A DNA stretch of 44,121 bases from Microbacterium testaceum (GCF_001476655.1 NZ_LDRT01000033.1:1-44121), one strand, 5' to 3'. Shown: positions 14,988 to 21,908, counted from the stretch's first letter. Notes: generated by a model from the letters alone, not told the origin. Made by a program: numbers and translations.

Positions 14988-15688
14988 GAGGCCTCCCGAG
15001 TCCAGAAGTCGGGATCGTTGTCGGGGCTCAAGCCCTCACCGCCGTCGTCGGGCGGGAACTCGGCGACCATCGCGGAGAACGAGTCGAACAGCGGCACGTC
15101 CGGGTAGTTCCGCGTCACGAGGCGTCGGGTACCCACGCTGATGTCCGAGGGGATGTGCATCGCCACGATCCGCGCCTTCGACGCACGGAACCCGCGGGTG
15201 CCGATGACCGTCTCGCCGTACGCCTCGACGACAGCCATGACGCGACCCGGCTCGTAGTAATCGTTCGAACCCTCGTAGTAGCCGTAAAAGCCATGCGGGC
15301 AATCAGCGAGCGAGTGGGGCGCACGGGACGCCTCGCGCAACTTCCCGGGCTCCCGACCGGTCAGGTAGGCCATGGGGTCAGGACGCTGCATGCAGCGCGC
15401 GATGTTCTCTCCTGGCCGCCACACTGTCGCGAAGGCGACACCGATGAGGCGACCCAGCTTGTCGACGTCGAATGAGCGAGTGCCCGTTACGACGCCCGCA
15501 GCGAACTCTCGCTCGTGCCCGTCGAACTCACCCGCGGGGCGCTTGGTCGGCGCCGGCGCCGCGGAAGCCTTGGAAGCGACCTGCGGGGGGTGACCCATCA
15601 AGGCGCGGATCGTGGCCTCATCGAGCGCTCGCGTGAAGAAGTTCGGGTTCACGCCCCTCGGGCCGCCCGGGATGCTCCGGCCGCTCAC
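14984..15688 (-). CDS. Hypothetical prophage protein
   Basis: This gene encodes 234 residues from a GTG at 15688 that shares a GTGA with the end of the small 36-residue gene. The longer frame upstream is rejected because it runs antisense-like through that small gene. Residues 60-200 look globular, with HGFYGYYEGSNDYYEPG and VMAVVEAYGETVIGTRGFRASKARIVAM, a beta-rich pattern reminiscent of small proteins that bind nucleic acids. The tail is acidic (PPDDGGEGLSPDNDPDF). I recall similar proteins in actinophages without a function. It precedes the exonuclease with a four-base overlap. Confidence 0.62.
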   Translation of the reverse strand: MSGRSIPGGPRGVNPNFFTRALDEATIRALMGHPPQVASKASAAPAPTKRPAGEFDGHEREFAAGVVTGTRSFDVDKLGRLIGVAFATVWRPGENIARCMQRPDPMAYLTGREPGKLREASRAPHSLADCPHGFYGYYEGSNDYYEPGRVMAVVEAYGETVIGTRGFRASKARIVAMHIPSDISVGTRRLVTRNYPDVPLFDSFSAMVAEFPPDDGGEGLSPDNDPDFWTREAS

Positions 15689-15795
15689 GCTGGCACCGGC
15701 TCTTCCACGGGCGCCTCGACCGGCGCGGGTGCTGTCGCCGGTGCCTCGACCGGCTCCAGCTCGATGTGCTTCAGGGGCTTTCCGATATCGCCCAT
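15685..15795 (-). CDS. 36-residue proline/glutamate-rich small protein
   Basis: This short gene begins MGDIGKPLKHIELEP and continues with alternating Pro, Glu, Val and Ala to PVPA. The opening (GKPhRhIEhEP) matches a tiny protein type that I recall as common in actinobacteria and their phages, always with a Pro-rich tail. AGAGGAAA lies eight bases before the ATG at 15795. Its stop overlaps the next gene's GTG. It is below the usual length cut-off for gene callers. Function is unknown. Confidence 0.65.
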   Translation of the reverse strand: MGDIGKPLKHIELEPVEAPATAPAPVEAPVEEPVPA

Positions 15796-15986
15796 TGGTG
15801 TTTCCTCTTTCGGTAGATGACGTGCAGTGCAATCGATGTGATGAGGGCGAGAGCCGCGATGATCGCGAAGCCAGCGCCCGCGTGGGTGTTGCTGGGAGAG
15901 CCGATGAGATAAGCGACGACCGCCAGCAGCGCCTCGCCTGCCGCGACGTAGCCGAGGTAGCTCGCCTACCAGCGGAGGTGGCTCAT
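15771..15986 (-). pseudogene. Two-helix membrane protein gene interrupted by an amber codon
   Basis: Reading leftward from the ATG at 15986 gives MSHLRW, then TAG (15968-15966), then an unbroken frame of 64 residues. That frame encodes two clear membrane segments (YLGYVAAGEALLAVVAYLIG and AGFAIIAALALITSIAL) and a basic tail HVIYRKRKHQW. The frame ends at a TGA at 15771, overlapping the 36-residue gene. No ATG, GTG or TTG lies in frame between the TAG and the first membrane segment, so without readthrough the protein cannot be made. Either the gene has recently died or the amber codon is read through. The protein resembles small phage membrane proteins in general, not a specific family. Confidence 0.55.
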
Positions 15987-16294
15987 CAGTCGTCGGCGTC
16001 CGGGATGTCGAGCGCGTCCTGACCGGTGCGCTTCTTGTACGCCGCGTCGCGGAGCTTCAGCGCCGCCGTCGACGCCTTCTCGTCCCACAACGGCTCGAGG
16101 TGCTTCATCGCCACGACGGGCCACTCCTCCCCCGCGCGACGCTTTTCCATGACTTCGTCGACGGAGAACGTGACGACGGCGACGATCTGGTCACCGGGCG
16201 CCATCTCGATGAGCTGGTCCTCGACGCCGTACAGGCCGTTCGCCTGCTCCGCCGGGACGCCGCGCTTGAACGCGGTCGGTTTGATCTCGGTCAT
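15986..16294 (-). CDS. Hypothetical prophage protein
   Basis: This gene encodes 102 residues. The ATG at 16294 has GAGGAAGGA eight bases upstream and overlaps the RusA stop by four. The protein begins MTEIKPTAFKRGVPAEQ and has a beta-rich centre (DQIVAVVTFSVDEVMEKR), then WPVVAMKHLEPLWDEK and an acidic C-terminus. It resembles an unnamed protein type that often accompanies RusA and exonuclease genes in actinophages (recollection, not checked). Role unknown. Confidence 0.6.
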   Translation of the reverse strand: MTEIKPTAFKRGVPAEQANGLYGVEDQLIEMAPGDQIVAVVTFSVDEVMEKRRAGEEWPVVAMKHLEPLWDEKASTAALKLRDAAYKKRTGQDALDIPDADD

Positions 16295-16767
16295 GCTGCT
16301 GTTCCTTCCTCGACGGCCGCAGCCGCCTGTTCGACCGGCGGCACGAGGTCCGCGACGTCGGAGATGGGGGTGATGGTCACGTGCACGCCCGGCGTCGGCC
16401 CGAAGACCTTCGACGCGTGCAGCTCCGCGACCCGGGAGTCGTCCGCCCACACGTTCCCGGCCTGCGTGATGCCGTCGAGCAGAGCGCGCACGAGCTTGTC
16501 GACGTCGCCGTCACGAGCGCCGATCGGGAGCGGCCTCGTCACCGACGGCTTCCGCGGGAGAACGAACGCCGCGTCGACCCGCACCGCGCCGTCTATCGGA
16601 GGGCCGAAGGCGAACGCGCTGAACGCACGCCGCGCGATCTCGCCCCGCCAGGCGCCCAGCAGCTCCGGCTTCACGTCGACGATCACGGCCCGCTTGCCGA
16701 CGACGAACGCCTTCTTGGACCCCTGCGGGACCGGGATGCCGGGGACGAAGAACGTGACGGCGGTCAC
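16291..16767 (-). CDS. rusA: RusA-like Holliday junction resolvase (prophage)
   Basis: This gene encodes 158 residues from a GTG at 16767 with GGGAGG eight bases upstream. The fold is recognisable: FFVPGIPVPQGSKKAFV at the start, then RVDAAFVLPRKP, then GDVDKLVRALLDGITQAGNVW with the Asp residues of the active site, closed by ADDSRVAELHASK. RusA dimers cut four-way DNA junctions. Here the protein would resolve intermediates made by the exonuclease and annealase downstream. The C-terminal Ala/Glu-rich tail is extra to the core family. Confidence 0.88.
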   Translation of the reverse strand: MTAVTFFVPGIPVPQGSKKAFVVGKRAVIVDVKPELLGAWRGEIARRAFSAFAFGPPIDGAVRVDAAFVLPRKPSVTRPLPIGARDGDVDKLVRALLDGITQAGNVWADDSRVAELHASKVFGPTPGVHVTITPISDVADLVPPVEQAAAAVEEGTAA

Positions 16768-17381
16768 GAGCGGGCCTCCCAGGTCGTGTTCAGGCGGTTG
16801 AACTCGCGGTCCCACGCCTTCGCCGGGTCGGTCAGGTCAGTGACGGTTTCCCCGGAGGAGACGTCGATCGTGATGCCTCGGCGCCGGAGTGCACGGTCGT
16901 AGCGGCGAACAGCGCGGCGCGCGTGAGTGGCGAGCGTCGGGTAATCCCCAGCGCATTCCCGCGCGCGCTCGATCAGCGCGAGTACCACATCGGGCGAAGC
17001 TGCCGCGATGTACTCCGCGTTCGGGCCGTGCCCGTCCTCCGAAGTCGCGATGATGTCGGGACCATCGACTGCTCCGATGAAACGGTGCGCCCAGTAGTTC
17101 ACCTCGGGCTCGTCCTCGCCCATGCCGTCGAGCACCCACGGGCCGGGCGTCGCCGCGCGCGCCTTCGCTTCGAGCGCACTCAGGTCGTCCAGCGCTTCGC
17201 GTACGTCGTCGGCGGGCGAGGAGGACAGGTGCGCGTCAATCGCCGCACGCAGCCGCACCAACTCACCGCGGGTGACCGTCATCGATGTGCTGCAAGAACC
17301 GTTCACGACGGTGATGTCGACTCGACCAGATCCGCGACCACCTTCGGTGACAAGAACCTCGTCAGCCTCACGAGCGGTCAT
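16764..17381 (-). CDS. Ead/Ea22-like prophage protein
   Basis: This gene encodes 205 residues from the ATG at 17381. The central part follows the Ea22-like pattern: LSALEAKARAATPGPWVLDG, then NAEYIAAASPDVVLALIERAREC. Ea22-type proteins are non-essential early proteins of lambdoid and other phages whose activity is not established. The N-terminal 60 residues form a beta-strand domain of their own (GRVDITVVNGSCSTSMTVTR). The C-terminus is basic and contains RRYDRALRRRG. It overlaps RusA and the upstream membrane protein by four bases each. Confidence 0.6.
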   Translation of the reverse strand: MTAREADEVLVTEGGRGSGRVDITVVNGSCSTSMTVTRGELVRLRAAIDAHLSSSPADDVREALDDLSALEAKARAATPGPWVLDGMGEDEPEVNYWAHRFIGAVDGPDIIATSEDGHGPNAEYIAAASPDVVLALIERARECAGDYPTLATHARRAVRRYDRALRRRGITIDVSSGETVTDLTDPAKAWDREFNRLNTTWEARS

Positions 17382-17572
17382 GCGATCACCGCCAGCCCGA
17401 CGATCAGCTCGACGACGACGAGCACCGCGAGAGCGGATGCAAGCACGAGCAGCCACCGAGGGGCGGTGCGCTCGGCCGAGTACTCGAGCGGGGCGTGCGC
17501 GATGACAGCGCGGCTGGCACGGTACGGGCGGCGCCGAAGCGACTTCGGGGCGCGCAGAAGAGGACGGTTCAC
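17378..17572 (-). CDS. Small membrane protein (prophage)
   Basis: This gene encodes 64 residues from a GTG at 17572 with AGGAG six bases upstream. A basic N-terminal half (RPLLRAPKSLRRRPYRASR) is followed by one strong membrane segment (WLLVLASALAVLVVVELIVG). The positive cytoplasmic half predicts the N-terminus inside. The function is unknown; superinfection exclusion is a common role for such early small membrane proteins, but nothing here proves it. Confidence 0.55.
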   Translation of the reverse strand: MNRPLLRAPKSLRRRPYRASRAVIAHAPLEYSAERTAPRWLLVLASALAVLVVVELIVGLAVIA

Positions 17573-17679
17573 GGGTGCTCCTGAGAGAGGTGAGGGGTGT
17601 TCGGTGAGAGGGGCCGCCGGGGATGCGTTCGGCGACCGTCGCCGGCATCAGTGGTGGGGGCAGCACCCCCGGCGGAAGA

Positions 17680-17910
17680 TCAGGGGTAGGTGCGGTCGAG
17701 CGCGTCGAGCTCCGCGTCGATGCGGGCGCACTCGGCGTCCTGCTCGGGGGAGCCGAACCAGACGTCGCGGGTGAAGGCACCGCAGGTCCAGAAGAGGACG
17801 AGGGCCAGGAGGGCGGCGGAGGCGAGCAGCTCCCACGAGCGGTAGCCCTGGAAGAACACGCCCATGATGAGGATGAAGAGGAAGAGGGAGAGCCAGCGGA
17901 GAGTGATCAC
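17680..17910 (-). CDS. Two-helix membrane protein (prophage)
   Basis: This gene encodes 76 residues from a GTG at 17910 (GTGA overlap). The membrane segments are residues 7-21 (LSLFLFILIMGVFFQ) and about 27-46 (ELLASAALLALVLFWTCGAF). They are followed by an acidic soluble tail (SPEQDAECARIDAELDALD). The family is not recognised. A 107-bp gap with a short GGGGGC/ACCCCC hairpin separates it from the next gene to the left. Confidence 0.58.
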   Translation of the reverse strand: MITLRWLSLFLFILIMGVFFQGYRSWELLASAALLALVLFWTCGAFTRDVWFGSPEQDAECARIDAELDALDRTYP

Positions 17911-18158
17911 GGCTGCTCCGTCGTGGACTTACGCGAGCGCTCGACCCACGCGATGACATCGGACTGCTTGTAGACGGTGACCTTGCCGCTGTCGCCCGTC
18001 GGCTTGCAGAACGCGGGGCCCTTGCCGCTCGCGCGGAGATCCTTGAGGTTCGCGACGGTCATTCCCGGCACGAGGTCGCAGACCTGCGACGGCGAGAGAT
18101 ACACCTCCGAGGTCGCGACGCCGGGACGGATCGGCGTGACCTTGGCCGTGGCGGTCAC
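17907..18158 (-). CDS. Excisionase-like helix-turn-helix protein
   Basis: This gene encodes 83 residues from a GTG at 18158. The core VYLSPSQVCDLVPGMTVANLK is an AlpA/excisionase-type winged HTH. KGPAFCKPTGDSGKVTVYKQSDVIAWVERS gives the usual wing ending in a D-V-x-x-W-hh pattern. Proteins of this type direct excision by bending attachment-site DNA, or act as early regulators. Its place next to the Cro-like gene and two genes from the control region suits an excisionase. The att-site role is inference. Confidence 0.72.
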   Translation of the reverse strand: MTATAKVTPIRPGVATSEVYLSPSQVCDLVPGMTVANLKDLRASGKGPAFCKPTGDSGKVTVYKQSDVIAWVERSRKSTTEQP

Positions 18159-18433
18159 GACGCCACCGGCTGCGCCACGGCGGGCTCGTCCTCAACGACG
18201 ACCACGACCTCACCCATCGCGAGGCCGAAGGCGTGAGCGATCCCGAGCACCGTACGGAGGCTCGGCTCCCCGCCCTTCTTCGCGTTGTCGAGGGTGGCGC
18301 GGCTGATGCCGATGGCCCGAGCGAAGGCGTCGTCGCTGCGGATGCCAGAGGTTTCCTTGAGTCGGTCGAGCAGGCCCGGCCGCACCTTGATGGTGGGGGG
18401 CTGACTCGCCGACTGCTCATCTGTCCGATTCAT
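18155..18433 (-). CDS. Cro/XRE-like regulator
   Basis: This gene encodes 92 residues from the ATG at 18433. RSDDAFARAIGISRATLDNAKKG is a clear XRE-family helix-turn-helix, followed by SLRTVLGIAHAFGLAMGEV. The gene is divergent from the repressor at 18522 with 88 bases between them and is first in the leftward operon, the position of Cro in lambdoid phages. A perfect TTGACA (minus strand, 18468-18463) with a weak -10 seventeen bases on lies upstream. It probably switches the prophage to lytic expression by repressing the repressor gene. Confidence 0.8.
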   Translation of the reverse strand: MNRTDEQSASQPPTIKVRPGLLDRLKETSGIRSDDAFARAIGISRATLDNAKKGGEPSLRTVLGIAHAFGLAMGEVVVVVEDEPAVAQPVAS

Positions 18434-18439
18434 GCGTCA

Positions 18440-18468
18440 ACTGTGCGATGAGTTGGACGAAGTGTCAA
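18440..18468 (-). promoter_or_regulatory. Candidate leftward early promoter
   Basis: On the minus strand TTGACA (18468-18463) is followed after 17 bases by CACAGT (18445-18440), a poor -10. Transcription would start at or very near the ATG at 18433, so the mRNA may be leaderless. The perfect -35 and exact spacing support the call; the -10 does not. Confidence 0.45.
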
Positions 18469-18521
18469 GCAGGCTAAACAAATGTCTTGCTAGCGAGGCA
18501 TCTGTGTCTCATGATTGAGTC
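18463..18521 (+). promoter_or_regulatory. Candidate repressor promoter and operator region
   Basis: TTGCTA (18487-18492) and CATGAT (18510-18515) are 17 bases apart, giving a start site at about the repressor ATG. No Shine-Dalgarno precedes that ATG, so the transcript is probably leaderless. The half-sites TGTCAAGCA (18463) and TGTCTTGCT (18483), and TCATGA twice (18509 and 18520) eleven bases apart, are plausible operator elements overlapping both promoters. Confidence 0.45.
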
Positions 18522-18974
18522 ATGAACCCGAGCATGAAGTGGATCGACGACGTCCGTGGAACGGACTCCATCCGCGAAGTCGCCCGTCGCGTGGGCATGA
18601 ACCAGGGCACCCTGAACCGGCAGGTGAACCTCGACCAGCTCACCTTCGAAGTGGTCCGCGACATCTCGCGCGCTTACGGGCGACCCGTCCTCGCCGACCT
18701 CGTCAACCTCGGTCACCTCTCCCACGACGACCTCGGTATCGACGACGTCGCGAGCTTCCTCCGATCAGTCACCGAAGAGCAGCTCGTCTACGAACTCGGC
18801 TGCCGACTCGGCGTGTCGGGTTCGATCCTGTTCGACGCCCCCATCTCGGTCGCGGTATCGACGGCCTCGAACGTCGTGCACGGCCGCTTCCCCGCCGCCG
18901 ATGTCGGACCCTCCGAGGATGATCAGGAGGCAGTTGCGCGACCGACAGACGCGGACAGGGGGGAAGACCATTGA
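18522..18974 (+). CDS. Immunity repressor-like HTH protein
   Basis: This gene encodes 150 residues. DSIREVARRVGMNQGTLNRQVNLDQLTFE is a helix-turn-helix of the actinophage repressor kind. It continues to VVRDISRAYGRPVLADLVNLG. The C-terminal half is less conserved and acidic, without a Ser-Lys protease domain, so it is not a LexA-like self-cleaving repressor. It is followed by an ImmA-like metallopeptidase gene overlapping by four bases and then the integrase. This order suggests that repressor inactivation is proteolytic, through the peptidase. Confidence 0.78.
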   Translation: MNPSMKWIDDVRGTDSIREVARRVGMNQGTLNRQVNLDQLTFEVVRDISRAYGRPVLADLVNLGHLSHDDLGIDDVASFLRSVTEEQLVYELGCRLGVSGSILFDAPISVAVSTASNVVHGRFPAADVGPSEDDQEAVARPTDADRGEDH

Positions 18975-19453
18975 CCATCGATCGACACCTCGAGCTGATC
19001 GCAGCAGCGGCGGGCGTGCGCATCGAGTACGCGCTTCTACCGCCCGACCGTGACGGGGAATACCGGCACCGTCACAACGTCATCCGCCTTCGCCGCGGAA
19101 TGTCGAGCCGACTACACCGATCGGTCCTCGCCCACGAGCTGGCACACGCCGTGTTCGGCCACGTGCCCAGCCGCTTCGGACCCGTAGCGGCTAAGCAGGA
19201 ACGGGTCGCTGAGGAGTGGGCGGCACTGCGTCTCATCCGTCACGAGGACTACAGGCGAGCCGAGGAGCTGCACGAGGGGCACCCCGGCGCGATCGCACAC
19301 GAACTCGGCGTCGTGCTGAGCATCGTCGAGGCATACCGCGCAGTACTCCTGCGCATCCAGGTCGAGGGCGAATCGCCCGACGTCGTCTACGTGCGACCTC
19401 GGCTCGGCGCAGGCGGGTGGACCGAGCGGCTCGAGGCACGAGAGAGCGCCTGA
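18971..19453 (+). CDS. ImmA/IrrE-type metallopeptidase
   Basis: This gene encodes 160 residues from a TTG at 18971 that overlaps the repressor stop. The zinc site is HELAH (residues 55-59), with a third ligand likely in ERVAEEW (81-82), as in ImmA/IrrE proteases. In ICEBs1 and related elements ImmA cleaves the partner repressor after DNA damage or cell signalling. The adjoining repressor without a protease domain fits this role. The gene's TGA overlaps the integrase ATG (TGATG), so all three rightward genes form one operon. Confidence 0.85.
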   Translation: MTIDRHLELIAAAAGVRIEYALLPPDRDGEYRHRHNVIRLRRGMSSRLHRSVLAHELAHAVFGHVPSRFGPVAAKQERVAEEWAALRLIRHEDYRRAEELHEGHPGAIAHELGVVLSIVEAYRAVLLRIQVEGESPDVVYVRPRLGAGGWTERLEARESA

Positions 19454-20625
19454 TGGCCGGCACGATCACTCCATACGACACCGCGGCGGGGAAGCGATAC
19501 AGGGTCCGCTACCGCAAGCCCGACAAGACTCAGACCGACAAGCGGGGCTTCCGCACCAAGCGCGACGCCGAACTGTTCCTGGCATCCGTCACCGTGTCGA
19601 AAGCGACCGGGCAATACGTCGACCCCACGGCCGGCCGCGTCACCGTAGCCCACCTCGGGCCTGCCTGGCTCGCGAAGAAGGAGGGGCTCAAGCCGTCGTC
19701 GTTCCGGCCACTCGATCTCGCCTGGCGCGTCTACGTCCTCCCGAAGTGGGGGCGCGTCCCCGTCGCCGACGTGAAGGCATCCGACGTCGAAGCCTGGATC
19801 ACCCAGCTCGGCGCCGGGAAGGCCCCCGCAGAGCGACTTGGCGGGCGGAAGAACGGCAAGCCACTGTCCGCCTCGAGCGTGCTCCGCGCCGTCGGAATAC
19901 TTGCCGGGATCCTCGACGACGCAAAGCGCGACGGCCGCATCCACAGCAACCCCGCGCGCGGCACCGAGAACCTCCCGAAGAAGACCGGGAAGGCGCACCG
20001 CCGCTACCTCACCGACGCCGAGGTGATGCGCCTCGCCGGCGCAATCGCTGACCCAACACGGTCCACCCTCGTCGTGCTGCTCGCGTACACCGGCCTCCGA
20101 TGGAGTGAAGCGATCGGCCTCCGCGTCCGCGACCTCAACATGCTCCGCCGTCGACTTCACGTGCGCCGCCCCGTCGTCGAGATTGACGGACTCTTCCACG
20201 AGGGAGAGCCGAAGTCCTGGGAACGGCGCACCGTAGCGTTCCCCGCCTTCCTCGACCACGCCCTCGCCGCGCTCTGCATCGGCAAGGGCCCCGACGACAC
20301 CGTGTTCACGGACGGGGCGAACTACCTCCGGCAGCCGCACACGTCCAAGTCATGGTTCCTCACCGGCCTGCGCGCCGCGGGCATCGAGCGCCTCACCCCC
20401 CACGATCTGCGTCACACCGCGGCATCCCTCGCCGTGTCGGCCGGCGCCAACGTGAAGGTGCTGCAGCGGATGCTCGGGCACAAGTCGGCGGCGATGACGC
20501 TCGACACCTACGCGGATCTCTTCGACGACGACCTCGACAATGTCGCCGCGCTGCTCGACGCCCGCGCGACCTCCGCAGCGGATGTGGGCAAAGTGTGGGC
20601 AGACCTCGGATTCCGAGCGTCCTGA
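19453..20625 (+). CDS. int: Tyrosine integrase of the prophage
   Basis: This gene encodes 390 residues. The N-terminal arm-binding domain (YRVRYRKPDKTQTDKRGF) is followed by a core-binding domain (residues 60-165) and a catalytic domain. Catalytic residues are visible: Arg216 (TGLRWSE), a Lys near 254, His317 and Arg320 (HDLRH), His343 (LGH) and Tyr353 (DTYADL). It is complete. The ATG at 19453 overlaps the ImmA stop. It ends 51 bp from the 3' end of a tRNA gene on the other strand, the classical attachment site. It should recombine phage and tRNA core sequences; excision would need the HTH partner at 17907-18158. Confidence 0.95.
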   Translation: MAGTITPYDTAAGKRYRVRYRKPDKTQTDKRGFRTKRDAELFLASVTVSKATGQYVDPTAGRVTVAHLGPAWLAKKEGLKPSSFRPLDLAWRVYVLPKWGRVPVADVKASDVEAWITQLGAGKAPAERLGGRKNGKPLSASSVLRAVGILAGILDDAKRDGRIHSNPARGTENLPKKTGKAHRRYLTDAEVMRLAGAIADPTRSTLVVLLAYTGLRWSEAIGLRVRDLNMLRRRLHVRRPVVEIDGLFHEGEPKSWERRTVAFPAFLDHALAALCIGKGPDDTVFTDGANYLRQPHTSKSWFLTGLRAAGIERLTPHDLRHTAASLAVSAGANVKVLQRMLGHKSAAMTLDTYADLFDDDLDNVAALLDARATSAADVGKVWADLGFRAS

Positions 20626-20631
20626 GGCAAC

Positions 20632-20671
20632 AAAAAAAGCCCCCCGATCAGGCATTGCCTGTCGGAGGGCT
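20632..20671 (-). terminator. Rho-independent terminator downstream of the tRNA
   Basis: On the minus strand AGCCCTCCGACAGGCA pairs imperfectly with TGCCTGATCGGGGGGCT and is followed by seven T residues. It lies between the integrase stop and the tRNA 3' end, so it ends the tRNA transcript, which now runs into the prophage. Confidence 0.8.
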
Positions 20672-20675
20672 TGAG

Positions 20676-20749
20676 TAGGGCGGGTGGGACTTGAACCCAC
20701 GATCGTCGGGTTATGAGCCCGCTGCCTTGACCAGCTTGGCCACCGCCCC
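20676..20749 (-). tRNA. tRNA with anticodon CAU (probably tRNA-Met), prophage attachment site
   Basis: The acceptor stem GGGGCGG pairs with CCGCCCT (first pair G-U). A GCC/GGC D-stem, the loop CTCATAA with anticodon CAT, a five-base variable loop and a GTGGG/CCCAC T-stem with TTCAAGT are all present. The CCA end is not encoded. The outermost anticodon-stem pair is G-A. It could be elongator tRNA-Met or the CAU isoleucine tRNA; sequence alone does not decide. Its 3' end faces the integrase, so the 3' part is probably the att core supplied by the phage. Confidence 0.9.
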
Positions 20750-20815
20750 TCGCGACGACGAGCCTACCGGCATCCGCGTGCGTGGACCGAAAGCGGCGCA
20801 GGGCTGCGCCGACGC

Positions 20816-20894
20816 CGAGACCGCACGGCGTTCACCGAGACCGCATGGTGTCGCCCTCCGGCGTGCGCGGTTTCGGCGAACGCGTGCGGTCTCG
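20816..20894. repeat. Paired direct and inverted intergenic repeats
   Basis: CGAGACCGCAC occurs at 20816, CGAGACCGCA again at 20836, and their complement GTGCGGTCTCG at 20884, with a variant TGCGCGGTTTCG before it. The outer copies can form an 11-bp stem. The block lies between the tRNA and the stop of the transporter gene, so it may act as a terminator or be a REP-like element. Confidence 0.55.
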
Positions 20895-20904
20895 CGAACC
20901 CGCG

Positions 20905-21867
20905 TCAGTGGACGCGCGGTTGCTTCGGTTTGCCGTCGGCGGTGACCTGGGGGTGGTGCCTGGTCAGCTGGATCACGCCCCACGTGGCGATGGCACCCGC
21001 GATGACGAAGCCGATCAGTGCCCACGCGGGAGCCGTCGAGGCCTCACCCAGCACGAGCAGGCCGATGAGCACCGCGACGATCGGGTCGATCACGGTGAGG
21101 CCGGCGATCACGAGGTCGGGCGGGCCGACCGAGTACGCCGTCTGCACGAAGTACGCACCCACGGCCACGGCGGCGAGCAGCGCGACGAGGCACAGCAGGG
21201 TCAGCCACTCGAAGTTGCCGGCCTGCGCGCGGCTGATGACGACCTTGGCGAGGGTGGCGACGAAACCGTAGATGACGCCCGCGGCCATGATGTAGAACAG
21301 CGCCTGCGCCTTGCGACGCACGAGGACCCAGAAGACGCCAAAGACGATCACGACGACGGCCAGGATGCCGAGAATGATGAGCAGTTCGCGCTCGGTGACG
21401 ACGTGCTCGGTGGCGAAGAAGGCGGCGATCGTGACGAAGATGAAGATGCCGCCGACGCACGCGGCGATCGCGATGAGCGATTGGCGGGTCGGCTTGTGGC
21501 GGGTGACCCGGGCGTTCAGCACCGTGGTGAGGACGAGGGCGATCGCCCCCAGCGGCTGCACGAGGATCAGAGGGGCGACGGAGAGAGCCGCCAGCTGACA
21601 CACGATCGCCAGGCCCAGCATGAGGGTGCCCGCGACCCACGACGGACGCGTCAGCAGCGAGGTGAGCTGCCGGCGTGACAGTCCCCCGGTGGTCTTGCCC
21701 GAGAGACGTTCGACCTTCTGGACCCCGCGGTGCTGGTACTGCGCCCCGAACGACATGAACACCGCGCCGAGAAGGGCCAGCGGGATGCCGAGCAGGATCC
21801 GGGGGTCGCGGAAGACACCGACGAGTTGGTCGATTCCGTCGCTGAGGGAGACATCGAGCGGGATCAC
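20905..21867 (-). CDS. DMT-family (EamA/NIPA-like) membrane transporter
   Basis: This gene encodes 320 residues with about ten hydrophobic segments, for example LLGIPLALLGAVFMSFG, TLMLGLAIVCQLAALSVAPL, LLIILGILAVVVIVFGVFW and IVAVLIGLLVLGEAS. The motif VQPLGAIALVLT, and in the second half IDPIVAVLIGLLVLGE, give the two-fold repeat of the drug/metabolite transporter superfamily. FGAQYQHRG in the first loop is typical of the actinobacterial NIPA-like subgroup. The substrate is unknown; NIPA proteins carry magnesium in eukaryotes, which should not be assumed here. It begins at an ATG at 21867 and is divergent from def. Confidence 0.85.
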   Translation of the reverse strand: MIPLDVSLSDGIDQLVGVFRDPRILLGIPLALLGAVFMSFGAQYQHRGVQKVERLSGKTTGGLSRRQLTSLLTRPSWVAGTLMLGLAIVCQLAALSVAPLILVQPLGAIALVLTTVLNARVTRHKPTRQSLIAIAACVGGIFIFVTIAAFFATEHVVTERELLIILGILAVVVIVFGVFWVLVRRKAQALFYIMAAGVIYGFVATLAKVVISRAQAGNFEWLTLLCLVALLAAVAVGAYFVQTAYSVGPPDLVIAGLTVIDPIVAVLIGLLVLGEASTAPAWALIGFVIAGAIATWGVIQLTRHHPQVTADGKPKQPRVH

Positions 21868-21908
21868 CCTCCGACGATAGCCGCCCGCTCGCTGGATAGG
21901 CTGGTGAC

